Positions 51,085-64,000 of a DNA stretch of 64,000 nucleotides are shown in pieces. Below the pieces are notes generated by a model. That model was not told where the DNA came from. It searched no databases and saw only the letters and a program-made list of their open reading frames with translations. A program made the translations under genes and the position numbers. The DNA is from Chrysomallon squamiferum. Its lineage: Eukaryota > Mollusca > Gastropoda > Neomphalida > Peltospiridae. Position 1 is the stretch's first letter; every line of letters starts with the position of its first letter. The DNA is taken from positions 13,709,022 through 13,773,021 of the forward strand of contig CM022668.1 in NCBI GenBank assembly GCA_012295275.1, written 5' to 3'.

Positions 51085-51235
51085 AGCACGTATACTGTAA
51101 TATTGTAATTAAATTTTCATTTTCGGTTCATATGTTCATTTGATCTTTCTTTTAAAAAAGTCTCAGTCTAACGCGCCGGAACATGCAAAGCCATTATAGA
51201 AAGTGCAGCAAATGTCTATGCATATATGTTTGAAA
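51085..51235 (+). pseudogene. Exon beta relic
   Basis: Pre-exon intron sequence (TTTTCATTTTCGGTTCATATGTTCATTTGATCTTTC), a TCTCAG acceptor and exon start SNAPEHAKPL then a stop. It aligns with the beta exons at 12,842 and 28,330. It is in the opposite orientation to GIMAP-5, so the locus was rearranged, and it is cut off by palindrome P4. Confidence 0.45.
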
Positions 51236-51249
51236 ATGAACATATGGTT

Positions 51250-52503
51250 GAAAATCATTAATGGAAGAAAAAATCGGGGGCAGTTGTCCAGAGGGAAATT
51301 TTCCTCGAGGTAAGTTATCCAGGGGGCAGTTCTCCGGTGGCAGACGTCCAAGAATCCTTTCCAACATGCTAATTAAACATTGTCTGAAAAGATTACATTA
51401 TTTTATTTGTTACTACGTTAATTACTTGATTTGTCATTTTAATGCAATAAATTGTACGAAAGGAGGGCGTGAAATTCGCAGAGAGGTAGGGGGGTCGGAG
51501 GATTTCGAGGAGCCCAAAAAAGCTCGAAGTCTAAGGGCACACTATCTTGGGTTAATACAGCACAGCATTTTGCCAAACCCTTATTTCATGGAACAACGAG
51601 TACCGAGCTCTGTTTGGCGTCAAGAGGTTATCAGTCCTTACTGAACTCAGTTTTGGGATTTTATTGACTTGGGGAAAAGCAAAATATGATCAATTAAACT
51701 GCAATAAATAAATTAATTACTTAAAAATTAATTTAGCATTAAGAAAATACATGTAGATCATAAACAGGGCTTTGGTGGAGTTTGTTTTCTTCTTTCTTAA
51801 TTTTGAAACTTCGTTTTGTTTAAAGCAAGCTGATAATGAAACATTTCTTGTCAATTTAAGTAAGTCTAACATATGATCAATCAATGACTTTATCGGAGAT
51901 AATTTCATTACGAAATGTATATGCACACAGATGATTTCAGACAGAGAAATAGACAGACATACTCACAGACAGAATAATCCATTTAAGAAGAAATTACCTC
52001 TTTAAAAGAAAAAAGTCAATAACTGAGTTAGCTTTACTTTTTCTTAATTATTTTTAAAATTTTATACTTGGGGTGTCACTAAAGGCAGTTCTCGAAGTTC
52101 TCGAAGATACATATTTTTCTTCAGAAACAAAAGTGTCTTTCCAAACCTTTTATAAAGCAACAATAAATAAACTACACACACAGAATAGTATATTAGATAA
52201 ACAGAGCTTTGCATGTTGACACCTTATCAAATTTTACATATCAGTGCATTTGTAAAGAATTAAACAACATGTTAATTCCACTTATTTACGGTGTATTGTC
52301 ACTGACGTTTCATATAACAAACAGACACAAAGACGAGTTTGTTCTGTTACTTCTTCGAGATAATCATATTTCATAATCTTTGGACCTAATTTTCAGCCAT
52401 TTGCATGATGATTGTTTTAGTTACATAATTTTATTTATTTAATGTATTTTATTGTATATTATTTTTGTTTGTTTGTTTATTTATTTATTTATTTATTTAT
52501 TTT

Positions 52504-52546
<43 letters not shown>

Positions 52547-52888
52547 TTTTTTTATTTTATTTTATTTTATTTTATTTTTTTTGTTTTGCGTTAGGATGTA
52601 AAAGTTTAATAAAAATCATGCAGTTATTTTGCCTTTCCAAATAAATATTCAGAATTACACACGTTCTAACACGTAACTAAATTACTAGTAAATTTCAGAA
52701 AAATGCAGCTTTAATTTCTTTCCAACTGAATAGCTGATGTATTTTTCAAACAGAGGACATTTCTTTTCTATGTAACGAAAATATGATTGATTTTTTTTGA
52801 AAGAAAGGGCGTTTATTTCTATATATTTAAACTAAGATTTCTTTCATTTATGCGCAGTGTTATGTGTATGAATGTATGTTCGAATGCT

Positions 52889-52924
<36 letters not shown>

Positions 52925-54712
52925 TGGTTGAAGAAACATAATTATAGATCAAAGGTTGATTATAACATAAAACGTTCGGTCCGTTTTATCATAGAACAGC
53001 AAAACGAAATTAACAGACTAATTGGATTACGTCCAAAACAAAGTGTGGGCTCCAGAAGCAAAAAAATATTTAAAAATAGTTAATAAAACAGTTGGAATTT
53101 TGACGTTGGACGCGTGCATAGTGTTAACATTTAACATTAAGAGAAAAAAGAAATCGCAAGGTTCCCTGCCGTTTGTTCGACCTAGTCAACCTTAGAGATA
53201 ATGTGGGGCTGGTAATATAGCTTTAATGCTGAAGGAAAATATATTTCTCCCAAAATAGCAATTTACGCTCTATGCAGTTTCTACACCGGTTAACCCCAGA
53301 CAGTGGGTTTGGACGTAATCCAGTTAGTATGTTAAATCTGCTTTTGTTTTTTTATGATAACACAGACCGAACGCTTTATGTTATATCAACCTTTGATCTA
53401 TAAAATTATATTTCTTCAGCCATGCAGACACACACACGCACAATAACATTCGAACTAATCTGCTAAACGTTATGTCAGACATTTGTGAAATATGATTATC
53501 AACATGAACGAGGAAGTAAGAGAACAAACTCGCCTTTGTGTTTGACTGTTATGTAACACCTCAATGACAATACACCGTGTATAAGTTGAACTACCTGCTA
53601 GAAGTTAGGTCAAAGATTTGTGAAATATGATTTATCGACATGAACGTGTCACCTCGAAGAACTAACAGAACAAACTCGTCTTTGTATCTGTTTGTTATAT
53701 GAGACGTCAGTGACAGTACACCGTAAATAAGTGGAATTAACATGTTGTTTAATTCTTTACAAATGCACTGATGTGTGAAATTTGATAAGGTGTCAACATG
53801 CAAAGCTCTGTTTATCTAATATATTAATCTGTGTATGTAGCTTACTCGTTGTTGCGTTATAAAAGGTTTGGAAAGACACTTTTGTTTCTGAAGAAAAATA
53901 TGTATCTTCGAGAACTGCCTTTTAGTGACACCCCAAATATAAAATTTTAAAAATAATTAAGGAAAAGAACAGCTATCTGATTTATTGATTTTTTTTTCTT
54001 CTTAAATGGATTATTTTGTCTGTGAGTCTATCTGTCTATTTCTCTGTCTGAAAACATCTATATGCATATACATTTTGTAATGAAAGTATCTCCGATTAAG
54101 TCATTTATATTGATCCATCATATACTAGACTCACTTTCATTATGAGCTTTCAATTAAATAAAAAAAACAAGTTTCAAAATTAAGAAAGAAGAAAACAAAC
54201 TCCACTAAAGCCCTGTTTATGATCTACAAATATTTTCTTAATGCTAAATTACTTTTTAAGTAATTAATTTATTTATTGCAATTTAATTAATCTTAAAAGG
54301 CCTTATCCGAAACCATATTTTGCTTTTCCCCAAGTTAATAAAATCCCAAAACTGAGTTCAGTAAGGACTGATAGCCTCTTGATGCTAAATAGAGCTCAAT
54401 ACTCATTGTTCCATGAAATAAGGGTTTGGCAAAATGCTGTGTTGTATTAATCCAAGATAGTGTGCCCTTAGACTTCGAGCTTTTTGGGGCTCCTTGACAT
54501 CCTCCAACCCTCCCTCCCTCCCCGCGAATTTCACGCCCTCCTTTCGTACAATTTATTGCAATAAAATTACAAATGAAGTAATTAATGGAGTAACAAATAA
54601 AATAATGTAATCTTTTCAGACAATGTTTAATTAGCATGTTGGAAAGGATTCTAGGACAATTTCCCTCTGGACAACTGCCCCCGATTTTTTCTTCCAATAA
54701 TGATTTTAAAGG
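51250..54712. repeat. Palindromic element P4
   Basis: 3.46-kb foldback structure. Left arm 51,250-52,395 and right arm 53,600-54,712 are reverse complements over about 1.1 kb; ends share TGGAAGAAAAAATCGGGGGC. Inner arms 52,930-53,050 and 53,310-53,425 pair again through family B sequence (ACGTAATCCAATTAGTCTGTTAA-like). The left arm also carries a TTTA run (52,480-52,585) and (GT)n at 52,890-52,921. The matching frames at 51,261-51,644 (+) and 54,335-54,724 (-) are arms of the repeat. No transposase is visible. Confidence 0.82.
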
Positions 54713-54899
54713 ACATATATACATTGCAAGGACAATTTTTTTAATACTTCAAAAAAAAAAATAATAATAATAATAGACCACATATAAAATGAAATTCAGA
54801 GTAGTCTGTCGATAGTTCTCTAGTAAAGCTTTGTACAACAACAGTTCTTTCACAAGTACAGGTTGAGCTATAACCATGTATACTAAGGCATTACTTACA

Positions 54900-55590
54900 A
54901 GAAGAGTTCATTGACACTTTTCAGTTTTCGCACTTTTATGTTGTGTGCTGTTCCACGCAATTAGTCCAGGACGTGTCGCTTTTCACGCTGTCTGACCAGT
55001 CTCAACAAACACAATGAAACTTCTTGGTATTTTGAATGAAGTGGTTGAGTTGCTTCCTCGCTTTTTAAAAAGTCTACAAACCTCCAGGAATTAAGAAGCT
55101 ATTCGCCAATGTTTGACTGGAAGCGACGGTGCCACCCTTCCACGAAGTTGTTAGTCCGCGGCAAACTCTTTTCCACTCGCTGATGAAGTTGTCCTCAAAG
55201 TACTCCAGTATTAGTAACACATAATCAGTCATCATCAGCTTCCGATAGTGCTTCAGGAGCTGCCGTGACTTCATCCATTGAAGTGAATGCAATTGCAGCT
55301 ATCTGACGGATCAGTAAAGCAAACTCTTCATCGATATTTTAATGAACTGCCAGACAAATGAGTTGACCTTGGCGCCAGATGCTTTGGTTCAAATGAAAGA
55401 AGCATCCAGTCACAGTACAGTTTAACTTCTTCTTCAAACTCGTAAGAAATCACTCCACCATTGAGTCCGTTCTGAAGGACATACGCATAGTTTTCGAAGG
55501 CAAGTCTTGGATGATCATGCTTTGACGCATTGAATATCTTTGCTTGAACTTTGAACCTTGTCCGTCGCTATTTTCGCTATAAGGCATGAC
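54900..55590 (-). mobile_element. MULE-type transposase relic
   Basis: Broken minus-strand frames resemble the C-terminal part of Mutator-like transposases: IRQIAAIAFTSMDEV, then LLILEYFEDNFI, then RTNNFVEGWHRRFQSNIG, and FVDFLKSEE. The (R)TNN.VEGWH.RF.S motif is typical. At least two frameshifts and stops separate the blocks. Confidence 0.6.
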
Positions 55591-55799
55591 CTTATATATT
55601 GTTTAATTCATCTCAGTTATAGATCACTTGCTAAACCAAAGGAATCTTTGACATTTAATGAGCCTGAATTAGTAATATTGTTTAGCAGATCAAAATAATC
55701 CAAATGCCTTTAATCAAATTGTATGTAACACTTTGACTGATTTATTGGAATGTTGCTTGAAAAATCATTCTGAATGGTTTATTGGATGAAAAATACGGT

Positions 55800-56960
55800 A
55801 TTAAAACAAGGTGTGGCCCTTACACTTCGAGCTTTTTGGGGTCCCTCAACCTCCACTATCGCTCCTGCCCGCCTATTTCAAGCTCTCCTTTCGTACAATA
55901 TATTGCAATACTATTAAAAATTAATTACTCAATGGAGCAACAAAGAAAATAATATCAAAATACCGGTGCTATACTATAAAGTTAAACACATTTATGTCTA
56001 CATAGGTATCTAGGTACTTAAGCATTTTTTTCCCTTAATGTTTCAACAAGCTGATCCAAAATATTATTAAAATTTGATTTCAGGAGCACAGACGATTTTA
56101 CATCTATTAATGCCAAATTACAGAGCTTTTCATCTTCCATAGTGATTCATGAATAATTCGTAATACGTTTAAGAACAGAAAAACACCTCTCTTCAGAACA
56201 GTTTGTATCGAGAAGTGACAAGTAAATAAGTAAACAAATGTATGTTTGGAAAAATTTCCTACATTCCAGTTTTGATAATTATGACCAGCTGAAAAACAAG
56301 ACTGGGAGGTCACCCCCAGCCGTTCGGCCCATCCCTGACCGTGCGTCAAAATTTCACATTTATTTTTTTATATAGTTTAGCCCACCATTAGAGTCTCTCG
56401 TATCAAAGAGGTTTCCTATAAATTAATTTCGGTGACGCGCATGAAGCGTTTGACGCGTTCACAGTACTAACATATAACACTGAAAGAAGAAGGAAAAGAA
56501 AGATTGCATGCATCCCTGCTTTTGATGGACCACTAGATTTCAGCCTAGTCAGCCTTAGACACAATGCAGCGCTGGGAAGACACCTTTGATCCTGAAGAAA
56601 CTGTATTTATTCTCCGAAAATAGCAATTTACCATCGACATTGTTTTCCATACCGGTTAATTTCTTTATTAACTTTTTTTTTTTTTTAACTTTTTTACTTT
56701 TTTACGATTCTCTTGTTTTCGACCTAATGTAAAAAGTATGTTAATTTCCATTTGCTGTTGTTAGTGACTGAACGCTCTCTGTTTAAAAAATACATGAGTA
56801 ATTTTGTTATTTGAAAACTGAAACGTGTGTACAATTCTGAAGAATATGTTTGAAGTAGAAGATTTTTAGATATCACTGCATTTTTTTGTATTTGAACACA
56901 TTTTTTTTTTTACTTGAAATTGTCTTATTGAACTATTAAACATACCAACACACATACACA
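55800..56960. repeat. Dispersed repeats C and B, gene-free
   Basis: 55,810-56,090 is family C (CTTCGAGCTTTTTGGGG, CTCTCCTTTCGTACAATATATTGC). 56,110-56,760 is the longest plus-strand family B copy, including GTTCGGCCCATCCCTGACCG and TGACGCGCATGAAGCG. No gene. Confidence 0.6.
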
Positions 56961-57179
56961 CACATACAATAATAATAAATGTATAGATAAATAAGTAAAT
57001 TAATGAATAAATATTTATTAGAGGGTAATAAGAGTTTAAAACAAGTTACTGTGTAAATAAACAGCTGGTTTTATTGTACAAAGTAAATTATTTTGCATAG
57101 AACAGAGACGTCATCCCTAGAACTATTTGTAACTCGATCATGAAATAGATGCGTCTTTCAAACACAGAATATAATGTAT

Positions 57180-57520
57180 TAAAAAAGAAAATTTAATAAT
57201 AATAATAATCATAATCATCATCATCACCATAATCATTTTCATTATCATTATCATCGTGATTATTACAATCATCATCAAGATTATCAGGTGATATTTTCAA
57301 AAGCTCAGATCTGAATAATGCAAAAGAGTAATATTAAAAAATATGCCTGGCTGCGGTGACAAAAACTTTGCGATGGAATCATAAATATAATTTTGTAACT
57401 TTTCAAATACGTTTCAAATAGATTAATAACAGATAATATAAAGATCTTGATACGTAAATATATCAATAGCATTCATCATCATCATCATTATATCGTCATC
57501 ATCATTGTCATCATTATACA
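57180..57520. repeat. (AAT)n and (ATC)n microsatellites
   Basis: AAT/ATC triplets at 57,195-57,290 and CATCAT at 57,473-57,512, matching the arrangement at 31,800-32,120 in the other copy. Confidence 0.75.
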
Positions 57521-58179
57521 AAAATGATTAAAAAATTCATATCTAAATATGTAATAGAGTACAATTAAAACAGCTATATGAAAGACCTCTAATTCTTGTT
57601 CTCATTAAATATCCCTACAGAGAAAATAAAACTTAAATAAATATTCTAAACAAACAACACATGCAAACAACTAAACTGTCTGTTAAGTAGCCATGTTTTG
57701 GAAACACTGGCTAGAATATAACAACACTGTTAAGAACGTTACTTAAAATTTGATTAAATATTCAGTAACAAGCAATTATTTTGTAGCTTCCGAACTGTGA
57801 ACTGGGTAATACAACGAAGGCCACAAAAAGATATTACTATTTATAAGTCTTCATTTCAAATCCGTTATACAATCATAACAGGTTATGCGCATGAAAACGT
57901 AAGAATTTTAAAAAAATAGCCTCTCGTTTATGGAGACAATTATACTAAGGTAAATCTAATTTAATGTTAAATACAGTATGTGACAACTATTGATTTATAT
58001 CTGTGATGTAAACACTGTATGTTATAAACACTGATCACTACATGATAAATAGTGATTTGAACACATGATATGCAATGATCTGTTAGTCATAAACACAAAT
58101 TTGAAGGTGATAACTAGTGATTTCTATACTATCACAGCAATTCTTATGTCAGAAACCGGTATAAATACTAATTCGTACA

Positions 58180-58825
58180 TGAAAAATAATATTTATGTGA
58201 TATGTATAATCCCGATAATAACTAATTTGTACGTCATAATCCTGATAATTTGCACGTGGTAATCATATAATTACTAATTTGCACGTGATAATCTTGATAA
58301 TTACTCAGATGTACGTGATAATCTGATAATTTATAGGTGATAATCTTGATAATTATTAATTTTTAACTGATAATTTTGATAATTCCTAACTTGTACGTGA
58401 TAATCTTGATAATTACTCATATGTAGATGGTAATCTGATAATGACTCATTTGTACATGATAATCCTGATAATTTGTATGTGATAATCTTGATAATTACTA
58501 ACTCGTACGTGTTAATCTGATAAATCCTAACTTGTACCTGACAATCTTGATAATTACTCATTTGTACGTTATAACTCTGATAATTACTAATTTATACAAG
58601 ATCATCTTGATAATTACTCATTTGTACTTGGTAATCTTGATAATTACTAATTTGTACGTGATAATCGTGATAATTACTGATTTGTACGTTGTAACCTTGA
58701 TAACTACCAATTTGTACGTGATAATACTGATAATTACTAACTTAAACGTGATAATCCTGGTGAATACTAATCTGTACGTTGTAAATAATAATTTACACTG
58801 ATATGTTTGTAAGTTATACGTGGTA
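58180..58825. repeat. 28-30 bp satellite after CHS-B
   Basis: About 22 units of the satellite seen at 32,560-33,745, ending some 70 bases past the CHS-B stop codon. Confidence 0.9.
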
Positions 58826-58893
58826 AATACTGCTAACAATGTGTCAGTTTAGTACATCGTACATATCAGTTGCTGCTGTCACAACTTTGCTCT

Positions 58894-62935
<4,042 letters not shown>

Positions 62936-63031
62936 CTGTTTAAAACACAATCATTTATACACATGCACATACGTATATGTGTGTGTCTGTTTCTCTTTGC
63001 ATTTATATAGGCATGTTTGCGTGTTTGTATG

Positions 63032-63111
63032 CCCTAATCCCAATCATAAACCTAAACCATAACCCTGACCGTAATCCTAAACCCTAAAGCCTAACCCTAA
63101 CCCTAACCCTA
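63032..63111. repeat. Telomere-like interstitial repeat, CHS-B copy
   Basis: About 13 units of CCTAAA/CCCTAA, ending in four clean CCCTAA units. It is the counterpart of 38,079-38,362. Confidence 0.88.
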
Positions 63112-63249
63112 TGTGTATATGTATATGTATTTATGAGCGTATGTATGTGTGTGTACGAGTATGTGTATTAGCATGTATTTAATTATATATGTGTGTATGT
63201 TTGTATGCATCTATATATGTGTCTACACTCGTATATATTTTAAATATTA

Positions 63250-63996
63250 TAATATTGACTTACGAGTGCCAACTTACGAGTTTTCCGAGTTACGAGCTGT
63301 CGCTAGGTTGATTTGCGCTTTGAGTTGCGAGCCAAAATCCGAGTTACGAGCGAGTTTAAGCTACGCCGGCGCTAGTTGGCGCAACGAACAGCACAACATC
63401 CGGCCAGCATCCCGCGTCTCAGTCGTTTACGTCACGTGGTTATCTCGCCGTTGAAGCATTTCTGTTGTGTTGTGTTCGCGTTTTGTGCAGTATTTTGCCA
63501 GATTTCTTTCTTCTGACCATGGATCGTAAGAAAGCGAGTGCAAAGAAGCAGCGGATGATGTCCATTGAATTAAAGCATAAAAACATAGAAAAACATGAGC
63601 GAGGTGTGCATGTAGTCGACTTGGTTAGGCAGTACGAGCAAATTACTTCTACGATATGTACCATACTGAAGAAGAAGGAGTCGATAAAGGCTGTAACTCC
63701 AGCCAAAGGACTTAAAAGAATTTGTTTGATGTCCAAGATAAATACGTTTTACAAAACCAATTTATTTCTTTACATTCTCTTTTATTTTGTTTTTATACAT
63801 ATATTTATCATTTATAAATAAATTTTTCTTATTTAAAAACACGCTACGTAAAACAAAAATGGGGTGGTTTTGGGGGCCTGAAACGGATTAATGGTATTTC
63901 AATGAATTTCCGTTGGGAAAATTGATTTGTTACACGAGCAAATTGAGTTTTGAGTTTGGTCACGGAAAGAATTAAACTCGTAAGTCAAGGCACCTG
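63250..63996 (+). mobile_element. Tigger-like deletion derivative E3
   Basis: About 745-bp element of the same family as E1, oriented so that its ORF is on the plus strand. The right end is the inverse of CAGGTGCCTTGACTTACGAG; the left end is worn (TTGACTTACGAG near 63,256). It is inserted in the CHS-B intron after the telomere-like array and is absent from that place in CHS-A, so it arrived after the duplication. Confidence 0.82.
63519..63821 (+). CDS. CENP-B-type helix-turn-helix ORF in E3
   Basis: Intact 100-codon ORF starting MDRKKASAKKQRMMSIELKH after CCATGG. It continues NIEKHERGVHVVDLVRQYEQ and STICTILKKKESIKAVTPAKG, matching the first DNA-binding domain of Tigger/pogo transposases. 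The frame then runs into the 3' end of the element (hydrophobic, Ile/Phe-rich) without a second DNA-binding or DDE domain. It might still bind element ends; it cannot transpose by itself. Confidence 0.65.
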   Translation: MDRKKASAKKQRMMSIELKHKNIEKHERGVHVVDLVRQYEQITSTICTILKKKESIKAVTPAKGLKRICLMSKINTFYKTNLFLYILFYFVFIHIFIIYK

Positions 63997-64000
63997 CATA

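Noticed and set aside
51261-51644. 127-codon frame and its inverted relative at 54,335-54,724 as a gene family
   Set aside because: They are the two arms of palindrome P4 and overlap family C repeat; similarity comes from the inverted repeat.

Overview
The window is animal (metazoan) nuclear DNA. It is AT-rich, crowded with microsatellites and decayed transposons, and its genes are split by GT-AG introns. A metazoan-type chitin synthase pair, several GIMAP/AIG1-type GTPase genes, Tc1-like and pogo/Tigger-like transposons and an interstitial TTAGGG-like array together suggest a lophotrochozoan, most likely a mollusc. The taxon is inference; nothing here names a species.

Left part (1-30.5 kb): a cluster of GIMAP (AIG1-type) GTPases. 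GIMAP-1 (3,992-5,355, -) and GIMAP-2 (9,230-10,473, -) have intact G-domain/coiled-coil exons. GIMAP-3 (15,723-16,596, -) is frameshifted and its 3' end is replaced by repeat sequence. GIMAP-4 (29,320-30,408, +) is a pseudogene. A fifth relic lies at 49,735-50,275. Two small upstream exons, alpha (13,181-13,230) and beta (12,662-12,842), join to GIMAP-2 in exact phase. Both are mirrored in the inverted GIMAP-4 copy, so these GTPases carry an N-terminal extension that a search with the G domain alone would miss. A 22-bp minisatellite recurs just 5' of the G-domain exons. Between the genes lie long imperfect palindromes (about 1-3,950; 5,555-8,410; 22,815-25,575; 51,250-54,712), Tc1-like relics and an unnamed dispersed repeat family.

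Right part (31.7-64 kb): two chitin synthase genes on the minus strand, made by a direct segmental duplication (31,690-38,450 and 56,970-63,250). CHS-A is complete. I can trace 15 exons from an ATG at 47,917 to a stop at 33,801, with all intron phases agreeing, for 1,743 codons. It has the family-2 glycosyltransferase motifs DD, DGD, EDRW and QRRRW, multiple membrane segments and the SWGTRE motif, but no N-terminal myosin head. CHS-B shows only its last five exons (978 codons); the rest lies beyond the right edge. Each gene has a 28-30 bp AT-rich satellite immediately after its stop codon and a telomere-like array in the intron after exon 10. Two near-full-length (about 745 bp) and one shorter (382 bp) deletion derivative of a Tigger-like transposon sit in CHS introns, and the longer two keep a CENP-B-type DNA-binding ORF.

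The likely roles are independent: GIMAPs as membrane-associated GTPases linked to immunity, and chitin synthases making extracellular chitin. Their interleaving looks like a result of segmental duplication in repeat-rich DNA. All splice sites and relationships were worked out by eye without alignment software.
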